DNA of 64,000 nucleotides from Microglena sp. YARC (GCA_022414725.1 CM039463.1:74210990-74274989), one strand, 5' to 3'; positions 53,301 to 59,285 are shown, numbered from the stretch's first letter. Notes: a model not told the origin generated them from the sequence alone. Numbers and translations: made by a program.

Positions 53301-53594
53301 CCTGATCTGAACAAATTAGTGATACAATAAATCAGTTTACCAATCAACCAACCAATCAATATATCACTAACCGGTCACTAAGTGGAGTATCCTGCTAACC
53401 CTGGCTCCTTTCGTTTCCAGTACCTTGCAGCCAAGGGCCGTGCAGGAGTCATTAAACTGGAACCCGCAGGAGATGCAGACCCACGGACGTTGTACCTTGT
53501 ACCGCCCTCCTCCTCCGTGTGTGCGTCCCTTGGTGTGGAGTGGGATCCAAGGGACGTGATCCTGGCACTAGTGTTGCCCACACCCTCACGCTGA
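12328..53594 (+). CDS. RRM-SPOC protein (FPA/SPEN family) with API5-like helical N terminus
   Basis: Proposed exons: 12328-12593 (with a possible 19-nt intron at 12512-12530), 14063-14169, 15564-15715, 18262-18740, 19426-19610, 20345-20627, 21506-21764, 23990-24265, 27501-27721, 43532-44379, 46796-46976, 48286-48510, 52096-52277, 53421-53594. Phases agree at most junctions; exceptions need single-base homopolymer fixes in 19426-19610, 20345-20627 and 21506-21764, plus a small deletion at 43532. Domain order: NLS-like KRKRTEK, HEAT-like helices, Ser/Pro linker, RRM1 ([14 protein letters not shown]), degenerate RRM2 (FVWVAG), RRM3 ([14 protein letters not shown]), Gln-rich linker, SPOC. Family members bind RNA and steer transcript 3'-end choice or chromatin silencing. 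The RRM-SPOC call is strong. That the N-terminal exons belong to the same gene rests on phase and absence of an intervening stop. Confidence 0.75.
12594..14062 (+). repeat. RRM-SPOC intron 1: SINE fragment, CA array, acceptor-edge copies
   Basis: A head-less copy of the tRNA-SINE lies at about 12890-13018. Bases 13020-13850 are a CACCACACACACCCAGCACC-type array. AGGAAACTGCGGAGCTCG (acceptor plus exon 2 start) occurs at about 13158 and 13889 before the true one at 14061. No donor-edge copy was seen. Confidence 0.8.
14063..14169 (+). CDS. RRM-SPOC gene exon 2, HEAT-like helices
   Basis: After two completing bases: [20 protein letters not shown], then [15 protein letters not shown]. With exon 1 it gives [20 protein letters not shown]...FP. 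From memory this resembles plant API5 N termini (…KQLASQLIPRYFKFFPSLS…). Exon 1 ends in phase 1 and this exon ends in phase 0 at CAG|GTGGGG. Four decayed copies of its 3' edge follow in the intron. Confidence 0.75.
14170..15563 (+). repeat. RRM-SPOC intron 2: donor-edge array, GT to C switch
   Basis: GCCAGCTGCAGACCTACTGC followed by a CAGGTGGGGCGCTG donor recurs at about 14282, 14430, 14575 and 14852, separated by GT/GGT microsatellites. The sequence stays GT-rich to about 15435, then flips to C-rich with poly-C at 15537-15554 just before the acceptor. No acceptor-edge copy was seen. Confidence 0.85.
15564..15715 (+). CDS. RRM-SPOC gene exon 3, HEAT-like helices
   Basis: [20 protein letters not shown], then [20 protein letters not shown] and [11 protein letters not shown]. 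The pattern 'AL+GL..V......P..L.IVD.VL.QL' resembles the second HEAT repeat of API5. Start phase 0, end phase 2. It is bounded by CTCCCAG and CTCAG|GTAGGG. Four copies of its last ~70 bases lie downstream. Confidence 0.8.
15716..18261 (+). repeat. RRM-SPOC intron 3: donor copies, 10-bp TTTAGGGCCA array, A-rich acceptor array
   Basis: Exon 3 end copies (GCTAGCTGATAAAGCGGTGC to CTCAGGTAGGG) lie at about 15845, 15978, 16110 and 16635. Bases 16275-16590 are about 32 units of CATTTAGGGC. A GGCGGAGCCCC-family repeat lies at 16715-16860. Bases 17270-18010 are ACCATTTAAAACCGATTAAA-type repeats. Acceptor-edge copies (AGCTCAACCCCCTTGATGA) lie near 17240, 17462 and 18062. Confidence 0.85.
16715..16860 (+). 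mobile_element. GGCGGAGCCCC dispersed element, truncated copy in intron 3
   Basis: TTTTGGCGGAGCCCCCTCTT, GCCTGACACGTCACACAACG and TAACTAACTCGCTTC are shared with the copies at 49884-50098 and 59427-59656. The part resembling CGTCGCTTGCGACGCTGCAT is missing. Confidence 0.65.
18262..18740 (+). CDS. RRM-SPOC gene exon 4, acidic/Ser-rich loop and helices
   Basis: A 479-nt uninterrupted reading: [40 protein letters not shown], later [20 protein letters not shown] and finally [20 protein letters not shown] before SISK. Phases 2 in and 1 out match the neighbours. A low-complexity [16 protein letters not shown] segment lies between the helical parts. Three acceptor-edge copies precede it and one donor-edge copy follows. 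Confidence 0.8.
18741..19425 (+). repeat. RRM-SPOC intron 4: one donor-edge and two acceptor-edge copies
   Basis: The donor-edge copy at about 18821-18892 repeats GTGCTGAATGAGCTGCTGGA to AGCAAAGGTGAGTG. The first part is G/T-rich and the second C-rich. Acceptor-edge copies CAGACAAGCGTGTG (19062) and ACAAGCGTGTGGTTGGTGCT (19145) precede the true acceptor at 19425. Confidence 0.85.
19426..19610 (+). CDS. RRM-SPOC gene exon 5, end of helical region and Ser/Arg/Gly linker
   Basis: It continues SISK with [20 protein letters not shown], then [13 protein letters not shown]. That frame stops near 19561. A neighbouring frame gives [20 protein letters not shown] then GPGTE, a natural linker, so I infer a one-base indel in the CCACCACC stretch around 19520-19545. 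The donor is AAAC|GTGAGT. Four tandem donor-edge copies follow. Confidence 0.65.
19611..20344 (+). repeat. RRM-SPOC intron 5: donor array, GTGAGTTG array, acceptor copies
   Basis: Four copies of GTGCTGGGACAGAAACGTGA with preceding exon sequence (19650-19890), spaced by GTTGGTTGTGA. Then GATGTGTGATGTGAGTTGA repeats (19980-20180). Three acceptor-edge copies (CCTCCAG followed by CCCCTCCGCCCCCCACT, with TGTTCTAACAGTACC between) run to 20344. Confidence 0.8.
20345..20627 (+). CDS. RRM-SPOC gene exon 6, RRM1 first half
   Basis: The clear part reads [48 protein letters not shown] and [18 protein letters not shown] (20470-20487) is RNP2 and HGEAYVVF is RNP1. The donor is GTAAG|GTGCGA in phase 2, continuing to [10 protein letters not shown]. 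The Pro-rich first 80 bases need a shift in a C run to join the RRM frame, so the exact start is uncertain. Confidence 0.75.
20628..21505 (+). repeat. RRM-SPOC intron 6: acceptor-edge array
   Basis: GCCATCTGCTACGAGAGCAT with GGTCGCCACGACC recurs at about 20845, 21010, 21150 and 21378 before the true exon at 21506. Some copies extend to GACCTGGCCGCCCG. Spacers are CACA and poly-C. No donor-edge copy is present and the intron is C/A-rich from its start. Confidence 0.85.
21506..21764 (+). CDS. RRM-SPOC gene exon 7, RRM1 second half and start of RRM2
   Basis: [20 protein letters not shown] then LFIEF finishes RRM1. After a Pro/Ser linker a second frame reads [20 protein letters not shown], then [19 protein letters not shown]. 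The exon is 259 nt where 260 is needed. One missing C in the run at about 21643-21649 would join both halves. The donor is CCAG|GTGCGT. Four acceptor-edge copies lie upstream and four donor-edge copies downstream. Confidence 0.75.
21765..23989 (+). repeat. RRM-SPOC intron 7: mirrored donor and acceptor arrays
   Basis: Four donor-edge copies (GCACACAGCCCGGAGTTGG to GCAGTGCACCAGGTG) end near 22105, 22272, 22646 and 22848 in G/T-rich DNA. Eight acceptor-edge copies (CAGGTCTCCTTCTCGAGAAC to GTGGATTGCCTCATACT) start near 22990, 23165, 23227, 23371, 23495, 23615, 23741 and 23868 in C-rich DNA. The switch is at about 22925. Confidence 0.92.
23990..24265 (+). CDS. RRM-SPOC gene exon 8, end of RRM2 and Gln-rich linker
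   Basis: It joins in phase 1 as [24 protein letters not shown], then [20 protein letters not shown] and a linker to [37 protein letters not shown] resembles the RNP1 strand and second helix of a degenerate RRM. This copy has six Cs in CTCCCCCCACG where most of the eight upstream copies have five. Only six keeps the frame. Confidence 0.82.
24266..27500 (+). repeat. RRM-SPOC intron 8: GT-rich donor array, CA-rich acceptor array
   Basis: From 24266 to about 26370 GACGCTCAGATGGTGGCAGG and shorter GATGGTGGCAGGTGGGT copies repeat more than ten times among GTGTGTTTGG units. From 26380 the strand is CA-rich. Acceptor-edge copies (CCAGGTGGCGCGGTCACGC to AGTGTGGGGGAG) lie at about 26681, 26829 and 27095 before 27500. 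CA and ACGTACAC microsatellites separate them. Confidence 0.9.
27501..27721 (+). CDS. RRM-SPOC gene exon 9, complete RRM3
   Basis: [60 protein letters not shown] and [16 protein letters not shown]2 is LWVGNL and RNP1 is NHCVFIDF, with the spacing of a standard RRM closest to FPA/SPEN types. Phase 1 in (from MVAG) and 0 out. The donor is AAG|GTAGGT. Three truncated 5' copies lie upstream and about nine 3' copies downstream. Confidence 0.92.
27722..30470 (+). repeat. RRM-SPOC intron 9, 5' part: donor-edge array interrupted by an insertion
   Basis: About nine copies of GCCGAAGCTAGGAGGGCGTC and CAGGCTATTCGGGTGGAGTG with AAGGTAGGTCATG, spaced by CTGCCAAGCCAAGCC and TTTGAGACATTTTAATG. A last copy resumes at about 30150-30275, beyond the 1-kb element at 29119-30121. 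Confidence 0.88.
29119..30121. mobile_element. 1-kb element with ~40-bp terminal inverted repeats
   Basis: The left end CGAGGGGGGGGCAGGAATAA continues to CCGCACGTTCGG. The right end, reversed, reads CGAGGGGGGGGCAAGGAAGA and continues to CCGCCGTTCGGG. The flanking array unit (GGGTTACTAACTATTTGAG...TGTTTGTGGGC) is interrupted exactly here. No transposase frame is visible and I could not define a target-site duplication. Confidence 0.6.
30471..43531 (+). repeat. RRM-SPOC intron 9, 3' part: 13-kb satellite derived from exon 10 acceptor edge
   Basis: Outer units (30.5-32.0 and 43.3-43.5 kb) are long and keep CTATGCAGCAACTAATGGAT, GAAAAGGGACAACCC and CATGCGCCCCACTGCC, which match the exon 10 boundary at 43521-43585. 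The centre (about 32.1-42.7 kb) is a shorter unit of about 73 bp: GCCAATCCGAGGCAAACCTA, ACACAAACCATGTGCCCCAT, AGCCCCTGGCTAACC and AAACCAAACC. Around 150 units fit. Many differ only by one- or two-base indels, which looks like long-read consensus error. Confidence 0.85.
30961..31165 (-). mobile_element. GGCGGAGCCCC dispersed element, copy in intron 9
   Basis: On the minus strand it runs from a T-run and GCGGAGCCCCCTCTTCAAGG, through ACCCATTTGTCCGTTCCG, GACTCGTCAGCCAACGGTCG and AACTCGCTCCGGTC, to CGCGTCGCTGTGG. It sits inside a satellite unit. The GAGCCCCC/GGGGGCTC part is a short hairpin. Confidence 0.7.
43532..44379 (+). CDS. RRM-SPOC gene exon 10, Pro/Met/Gln-rich linker
   Basis: It begins [18 protein letters not shown]; satellite copies upstream preserve CAACTAATGGATGAAAAGG, which gives the phase-0 start QLMDEKG, so two bases seem lost here. 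Later it reads [39 protein letters not shown] and [18 protein letters not shown], then Gln-rich sequence to the donor CCCCAG|GTGAG. A stop near 44226 and frame switches around 43650-43980 imply single-base errors or unrecognised introns. Its intrinsic disorder matches the linker of this family. Confidence 0.6.
44380..46795 (+). repeat. RRM-SPOC intron 10: CAG-rich donor copies, ATT microsatellite, MQQQQ acceptor array
   Basis: Donor-side copies of the exon 10 Gln-rich end (ATGTCACCTTCAAACCTGCA to CACCAATACCCCCAGGTGAG) lie near 44450-44635, 44745-44890, 44945-45115 and 45175-45318. Bases 45340-45480 are ATT/ATG microsatellite. Bases 45500-46795 hold about ten copies of ACGCAGATGCAGCAGCAGCA followed by GGGGCAGTACCCCAGCCACC and CCACACCACCACACACATC. 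Confidence 0.82.
46796..46976 (+). CDS. RRM-SPOC gene exon 11, MQQQQQQ/GMGQYP linker
   Basis: [60 protein letters not shown] and G. Phase 0 in and 1 out. The acceptor is ACACGCAG. About ten copies of ATGCAGCAGCAGCAG...GGGGCAGTACCCC precede it. They could be acceptor-edge copies or partly coding repeats; their irregular spacing breaks the frame, so I treat them as intronic. Confidence 0.75.
46977..48285 (+). repeat. RRM-SPOC intron 11: one donor copy, eight acceptor copies
   Basis: The donor-edge copy at about 47060-47112 repeats ACTCCATGGCTGGCAGGGCA to CAGGTGAGAC, flanked by poly-C (46984-47013, 47118-47138, 47303-47337). Acceptor-edge copies (CTTAGGTGAGCCTGGTGACA and variants) start at about 47252, 47543, 47637, 47731, 47853, 47966, 48062 and 48178. 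Spacers are ACCAACCAACACC. Confidence 0.88.
48286..48510 (+). CDS. RRM-SPOC gene exon 12, linker and SPOC start
   Basis: [20 protein letters not shown], a Pro/Gly linker, then [20 protein letters not shown] and [20 protein letters not shown] matches the first SPOC strand (W.G.IAK.GTPVC in FPA). Phase 1 in and out. The acceptor is TCCCTCAG and the donor GGCTG|GTGAGT. Eight acceptor-edge copies lie upstream and about four donor-edge copies downstream. Confidence 0.88.
49251..49454 (-). mobile_element. GGCGGAGCCCC dispersed element, inverted copy in intron 12
   Basis: The minus-strand order is GGTGGAGCCCCCCCTTCTGG, TTACCCATTTGTCTG, GACACGTCAGCCAACGGTC, CGCTTCTGTTGCCACCTG, then GACGCTGCACAGAAC. 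With the copy at 49884-50098 it forms a pair of inverted repeats about 430 bp apart. Confidence 0.7.
49884..50098 (+). mobile_element. GGCGGAGCCCC dispersed element, direct copy in intron 12
   Basis: TTTGGCGGAGCTCCCTCTTC, GCCTGACACGTCATCCAACG, TTGCCACCTTTCGTTCTGTT and TTTTCCGCGTCGCTTGCGAC end at CTGCATAGGACTTGTCTG. It interrupts the acceptor-edge array of exon 13. Confidence 0.7.
52096..52277 (+). CDS. RRM-SPOC gene exon 13, SPOC middle
   Basis: [60 protein letters not shown]. The segment [20 protein letters not shown] fits the SPOC helix after 'lP..v....R..L..L..H'. Phase 1 in and 0 out. The donor is AAG|GTTGGT, weaker than the others. About 26 acceptor-edge copies precede it and three donor-edge copies follow. 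Confidence 0.85.
52278..53420 (+). repeat. RRM-SPOC intron 13: GGTT donor part, acceptor copies, SINE
   Basis: Three donor-edge copies (TGCCTGCTCCAAATGCTGAA to AACAAGGTTGGTTGG) occupy 52300-52520, followed by GGAT repeats (52653-52692). Acceptor-edge copies (GCCAAGGGCCGTGCTGGAGT) lie near 52695, 52830-52880 and 53255-53300, with AACCAACCAATCAACC spacers. A SINE lies at about 52965-53217. Confidence 0.88.
52965..53217 (+). mobile_element. SINE-like element with B box and poly-T tail
   Basis: GGTTCGAACCC at about 53038-53048 is a polymerase III B box, preceded by a weak A-box-like stretch. The body contains GGTCGTTGACCGGCATGGTA and CACGTCCTTAGAAGTG, and the element ends in a run of Ts (53206-53217). 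It differs in sequence from the SINE family at 4549-4745. Confidence 0.5.
53421..53594 (+). CDS. RRM-SPOC gene exon 14, SPOC end and stop
   Basis: [60 protein letters not shown] at 53592-53594. YL..K.RAGV.KL and the LVPPS motif are the hallmark of plant-type SPOC domains (FPA: YLGSKNRAGVAKF...FLVPPS). The acceptor is TCGTTTCCAG, phase 0. Three decayed copies of its first ~50 bases lie upstream. Confidence 0.92.
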   Translation, partial: YLAAKGRAGVIKLEPAGDADPRTLYLVPPSSSVCASLGVEWDPRDVILALVLPTPSR

Positions 53595-53699
53595 TACAGG
53601 GCTTAGCTGGGGGTTCAAAGTTAGGGGGGGGGGGGGGGGGTCAGATGCTTTACAACTTTGGGGGGGCAGACCTCCCCCTTCAGTCCCCCCTCCTCCCCT

Positions 53700-54015
53700 T
53701 CCTAGTCCTACACCCACTCCTCTACTAGTGGTGCCCACACCCTCACGCTGATCTAGCTGATCCAGGGCCTCACTCACGTCCTCGTTGCTGTCAGAACCAA
53801 GGCATGGATGGACGAACGTCGTACCATGTACCGCCCTCCTTCTCCGCCTGTGCCTCCCTTGGTGTGGAGTGGGATCCCAGGGACGTGATCCTGGCGCTAG
53901 TGTTGCCCACACCCTCCCAGGGACGTGATCCTGGAGCTAGTGTTGCCCACACCCTCCCAGGGACGTGATCCTGGCGCTAGTGTTGCCCACACCCTGACAG
54001 GGACATGATCCAGGG
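53700..54015 (+). repeat. Copies of the last exon's 3' end downstream of the stop
   Basis: ACCATGTACCGCCCTCCTTC to GGAGTGGGATCCCAGGGACG (53821-53900) repeats the end of exon 14. CAGGGACGTGATCCTGGCGC followed by TAGTGTTGCCCACACCC then occurs three more times about 48 bp apart. The edge-copy habit therefore continues past the stop codon. Confidence 0.8.
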
Positions 54016-56408
54016 CTTTGCTTGAGGCATACTATTTATGTATCTGTATTTATTTATGTATGGTACTATGGTACCCTCATTGGTGGTTGGCCTGGACAAG
54101 TCTTTAACTGTCTAATTCGCTTAGTGTGCTCCCTGTTCTCCGTGGCTATCGCACGGAGGGACTTGATATTGGCAGACGGTGAGCAGCCCAGAGTTGGCTA
54201 AACAACCATGTAACAATTCAAATTGGCGGTTGCCCGCAGTGCAATTAAATCAAGGAATCTGATGTTATGATCTTATCACCGTAGCACGAACTCAGGGCTC
54301 CCGTCGGTTAAACGATTGTTTGGGGCTCAGTTCATTAGTGCTATTCTTTTTAAGCCCTTTCTATACCGTTGGGCAAGTTCCTTTAGCCTATTTGGCCTAC
54401 CCCTGGACTGTAACATACATACACCCCTGATGTAATGGGGTTTTTTGCTTTGTGGGTGCTTTTTCTTTTTGTTTAAAGCACAGAGTCTCATACCCCCCTC
54501 GCGGTGTCAAGTAGACTTTAACATGTACTGCAATGTAATACATATCACATATGATCCTGGCACTGGTGCTGTCCACGCCAGGGTCTGTCAGGAGGACCCC
54601 CTGCTCTGTTGCCTCATGCGATTATAGCCTGCGTCCTACGGCGCAACGGACCTTTCCATCTGGTCAAAGGAACCTCCCCACGTTGCGTCCTGCAAAACAA
54701 CGGACCCTTCGACATTGCGACCTATGTATGCGCACAAGTTTGGATGGTACACATTTGAAATGTTGAAAAATCTGACCCGTTAATTGTAGCTTTTGGCCCC
54801 CAAAACACTAACCTTTGCCCCTTTTCTTGAATTGCGATGCTCATATGTGCTCTGGTGAAAAATAGCCCGGTATACATAAGTCTTGCAATTCATCTAAAAT
54901 ATATTATGTTCAAGTTTTTGATGTTTGTCACGAAACCTGATTTTGTTGTTTGTGACGGACGGACTAACTAACTAACGGATATTTTAATTGGTGTAATCCC
55001 CAAAAATCTGGTGATTTGTTTCATTCGGGTGTACAATTCGTTGCGTCTCAGGCAGCAGAGGCGGGAGTCCTGTAATACCCTGCATAGTGTCTGCGTTTGA
55101 AGTACGAAACGTAACGTTTTGAAACAACCCTGCTGCCCACACCCTCGCACTGAGCATGTAGATCCATGTCCCCCTTGCACATGGTACACTGTATAAGATA
55201 TTTATAATACTTATCTACCATATATATATAACAAATACCATTACAGTCAAACTTAGCTAGTACCCTAGTACTTGTCATGTTGGATGGTATAACAATGTAT
55301 CTATTGACTCCTTCTGAACATCGGCAGGATAGATAATTGCATATAGTAGTTGTAACGTAATCGCGCGTGTCATACATTTGTTTTGTTTTGATTGGTCTAT
55401 CAGCCGTCAGGCTACTCGCCGTCAGCTCTGCGGTCGGAATAAATCAGCAAACATGGGAAGCATAATCACGTTAAGCTGTCTAGCTAGTTGTGCTATATTC
55501 TCAGTGCCACGGGCTGATTCACCGATTTCTGTACGATACTGAACAGTCATTCTTGCAGTCTTGACCATATGGGTTCGAAAATCGTGGGTGGAAGAGGATA
55601 AACAAAATAATCGATAGGGATCTTTGCGTTCTTAGACCCATCGAATAGGTCCAAGGATCCAAGAATGCGAGATGCTTCATTTCCTCGGGCCACTCGACAA
55701 CTGCAGCGGACTAACAACCCTCGTAGCTCTTTGAGCCTGCACAACAACCAACATACACGGTGCTTGTCCGCAGAGCCGCACTATTTCGCCCAGCGCATCA
55801 CGTAGGGGGTGCCAAAATTAACTTACCCTGTCGCTGCACAATTAAACTAACGACGACGAAGAATTCGAACTACGAATCCCACCCTGCCTAGTTTCGATAG
55901 TTAGTGAGCCCTAGTTGACGGATATCTATAGGGAAATATTCCTGGTGCTCGCGGGAGAGGTTGGCGCTGGCGGAACCGTTGTTATGTGGAAAGCTGGGAG
56001 GTGCGTATTTCGGGGCAGCGGAGAGTTGTTTCGTGCAAAAGGCCTTGAATGCTAAAGCAATGTTAAGTGTTGCATGCTGCATGAGAGCAAGGCATGTGGC
56101 CTACCACCAAATGACAGGTCACACTAGATCCTAGGGGGTTCTCTATGCGTATGGGTCTATGTGATGTTCATGGGTGTGTGGGTTTTGGGGTGTGGGTAGT
56201 AATTCATGCATTGTACACGGCCACAACAACATGGCTTGGCGAATGTATTGGTATGTTATCATGCCCAGGTAGGACTCACCACGCCACCGGTAGATAATAT
56301 ACATCAAGACAAGCATCCATGGGTTCCACATGGGTGTCCACCACCAAGACGTATTCTTCTTATGGTACTTCAACCCTAGAAACGCATACAACGTTTGAAT
56401 GTCGTTCA
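54016..56408. other. Intergenic: two dispersed repeats, otherwise unrecognised
   Basis: Bases 54240-54420 carry the repeat found split at 9762-10592, in reverse orientation. Bases 54425-54545 carry the CACAGAGTCTCATAC repeat. From 54550 to 56408 I see only short open frames without recognisable domains. Confidence 0.45.
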
Positions 56409-56826
56409 CTTACTTTGATTCAGTTATTCTGATTCAGTTACTTTGATTCAGTTACTTTGATTCAATTATTTTGATTCAGTTACTTTGATTCAGTTACTTT
56501 GATTCAGTTACTTTGATTCAGTTACTTTGATTCAATTACTTTGACTCAGTTACTTTGATTCAGTTACTTTGATTCAGTTACTTTGATTCAATTACTTTGA
56601 TTCAGTTACTTTGATTCAGTTACTTTGATTCAGTTACTTTGATTCAGTAACTTTGATTCAGTTACTTTGATTCAGTTACTTTGATTCAGTTACTTTGATT
56701 CAGTCACTTTGATTCAGTTACTTTGATTCAGTTGCTTTGATTCAGTTACTTTGATTCAGTCACTTTGATTCAGTAACTTTGATTCAGTTACTTTGATTCA
56801 GTTACTTTGATTCAATTACTTTGATT
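56409..56826 (+). repeat. 14-bp minisatellite (GTTACTTTGATTCA)
   Basis: About 30 nearly perfect units of TTTGATTCAGTTAC with occasional AATTAC, GTCAC or GTAAC variants. Confidence 0.9.
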
Positions 56827-56859
56827 CCCAACATAAGGGTGGACCTCTGGAAATTCATC

Positions 56860-56863
56860 CCTT

Positions 56864-56905
<42 letters not shown>

Positions 56906-57360
56906 CACACCCCACACCCCACACCCCACATCCACCCCCCACACCCAAACCTCCAAACCTCCCCACCTCCAAACATTCAAACTCCCCAACTCCCAAACTC
57001 CAAACCTCCAAACCTTTCCACCTCCAAACCTCCAAACCTCCAAACTCCAAACCTCCAAACCCCCAAATGTCCAAACCTCCCAGGCCCCCAGACCTCCCAA
57101 CCTCCCAACCTCCCAACATCCATACCTCCAAACCTCCCCATCTCCAAACCTCCAAACCTCCAAACCTCCCCACTTCCAAACCTCCAACCCCCAAACCCCC
57201 AAACCTCCAAACCTAAAAAATCTCCCAACCTCCCAACCTCCCAACCTCTTAACCCGAAACCAATCCCAAACTCAAACCTGAACCTAAACCTTAACCAATC
57301 CCCCCCCCCCCCCCCCCCCCCCCCCAACCCCAACCCCAACCCCAACCCCCCCCCTCTCAT
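56860..57360 (+). repeat. Poly-C and CCTCCAAAC array before the zinc-finger-like exon
   Basis: Poly-C of nearly 40 bases at about 56866-56904 is followed by CACCCCACACC, then a 9-bp CCTCCAAAC array (56945-57245), poly-C at 57300-57325 and CCCCAA repeats. The composition matches the acceptor halves of the two recognised genes. Confidence 0.8.
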
Positions 57361-57366
57361 ATGCAG

Positions 57367-57459
57367 GAATGCTCAAGCTGCTCAAAACAGGATGAAGTTT
57401 TGTGTACAGATAATCGGCTGTACCATACCGGTTGTGGTATATCTGGTGAATCGTTACAG
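57367..57459 (+). CDS. Isolated zinc-finger-like exon of an unidentified gene
   Basis: After CATATGCAG the frame reads ECSSCSKQDEVLCTDNRLYH then TGCGISGESLQ before CAG|GTGCTT. Reading through continues VLGEAVFFSSCVARE, so the exon may be longer (to about 57510). C-x2-C, LC and YH-x2-C give a PHD/treble-clef-like ligand pattern, but the fourth cysteine of a classical PHD finger is absent. It sits after a C-rich array and before a G-rich one, as the real exons here do. I could not find neighbouring exons. Confidence 0.4.
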
Positions 57460-57529
57460 GTGCTTGGGGAAGCTGTGTTTTTCAGTAGTTGTGTGGCTAG
57501 AGAAGAGGGGATGGGTGAAGGTATGGGGT

Positions 57530-59285
57530 GAGGGTGAGTTTAAGGATGGGGTGAAGGGATGGGGTGAAGCGATGGGGTGAAGGGATGGGGTGAAAGGATG
57601 GGGTGCGTGTGGGTCTAAGGACGAGGTGAAGGGATGGGGTGAAGGGATGGGGTGAAGGGATGGGGTGTGTGTGGGTCGAAGGATGGGGTGAAAGGCTGGG
57701 TCTTAGGATGGGGTGAAGGGATGGGGTGGAGGGATGGGGTGAAGGGATGGGGTGAAGGGATGGGGTGCGTGTGGGTCTAAGGGTGGGGTAAATGAAGGGA
57801 TGGGGTGAAGGGATGGGGTGAAGGGATGGGGTGAAGGGATGGGGTGAAGGGATGGGGTGCGTGCGGGTCTAAGTATGGGGTGAAGGGATGGGGTGAAGGA
57901 ATGGGGTGAAGGGATGGGGTGCGTGTGGGTCTAAGTATGGGGTGAAGGGATGGAATGAAGGGATAGGGTGAAGGGATGGGGTGCGTGTGGGTCTAAGTAT
58001 GGGGTGAAGGGATGGGGTGAAGGGATGGGTGAAGGGATGGGGTGCGTGTGGGTCTAAGGGTGGGGTGATGGGATGGGGTGAAGGGATGGGGTGAAGGGAT
58101 GGGGTGCGTGTGGGTCTAAGGGTGGGGGTGATTGGATGGGGTGAAGGGATGGGGTGAAGGGATGGGGTGAAGGGATGGGGTGAAGGGATGGGGTGAAGGG
58201 ATGGGGTGCGTGTGGGTCTAAGTATGGGGTGAAGGGATGGGGTGAAGGGATAGGGTGCGTGTGGGTCTAAGTATGGGGTGAAGGGATGGGGTGAAGGGAT
58301 GGGGTGAAGGGATGGGGTGCGTGTGGGTCTAAGGGTGGGGTGATGGGATGGGATGCGTGTGGGTCTAAGTATGGGGTGAAGGGATGGGGTGAAGGGATGG
58401 GGTGAAGAGATGGGGTGAAGAGATGGGGTGAAGGGATGGGGTGAAGGGATAGGGTGCATGTGGGTCTAAGGGTGGGGTGATGGGATGGGGTGCATGTGAG
58501 TCTAAGGATGGGGAGAAGGGATGGGATGCGTGTCGGTCTAAGGTTGGGGTGAAGGGATGGGGTGAAGGGATGGGGTGCGTGTGGGTCTAAGTATGGGGTG
58601 AAGGGATGGGGTGAAGGGATGGGGTGCGTGTGGGTCTAACGATGGGGTGAAGGGATGGGGTGAAGGGATGGGGTGCGTGTGGGTCTAACGATGGGTTGAA
58701 GGGATGGGGTGAAGGGATGGGGTGCGTGTTGGTCTAAGGATGGTCTGAAGAGATGGGGTGAAGGGATGGGGTGAAGGGATGGGGTGAAGGGATGGGGTGA
58801 AGGGATGGGGTGCGTGTGGGTCTAAGTATGGGGTGAAGGGATAGGGTGAAGGGATGGGGTGCGTGTGGGTCTAAGTATGGGGTGAAGGGATGGGGTGAAG
58901 GGATGGGGTGCGTGTGGGTCTAACGAAGGGGTGAAGGGATGGGGTGAAGGGATGGGGTGCGTGTGGGTCTAAGGGTGGGGTGAAGGGATGGGGTGAAGGG
59001 ATGGGGTGAAGGGATGGGGTGAAGGGATGGGGTGCGTGTTGGTCTAAGGATGGTCTGAAGAGATGGGGTGAAGGGATGGGGTGCGTGTGGGTCTAAGTAT
59101 GGGGTGAAGGGATGGGGTGAAGGGATGGGGTGAAGGGATGGGGTGAAGGGATGGGGTGTGTGTGGGTCTAATGATGGGGTGAAGAGAGGGGGTGCTTGTG
59201 GGTCTTAGGATGGGGTGAAGGGATGGGGTGAAGGGATGGGGTGCGTGTGAGTCTAAGGATGGGTTGAAGGAATGGGTTGTGGATG
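57530..59285 (+). repeat. 13-bp minisatellite (GAAGGGATGGGGT), 1.7 kb
   Basis: More than 100 units of GAAGGGATGGGGT, punctuated by GCGTGTGGGTCTAAG(T/G)AT about every 60-100 bp, giving a higher-order structure. Open frames on the reverse strand are by-products. Confidence 0.92.

Noticed and set aside
57869..58459. A 196-residue HPIPSPHPFTPSL repeat frame on the minus strand
   Set aside because: By-product of the 13-bp minisatellite; period and composition explain the open frame.
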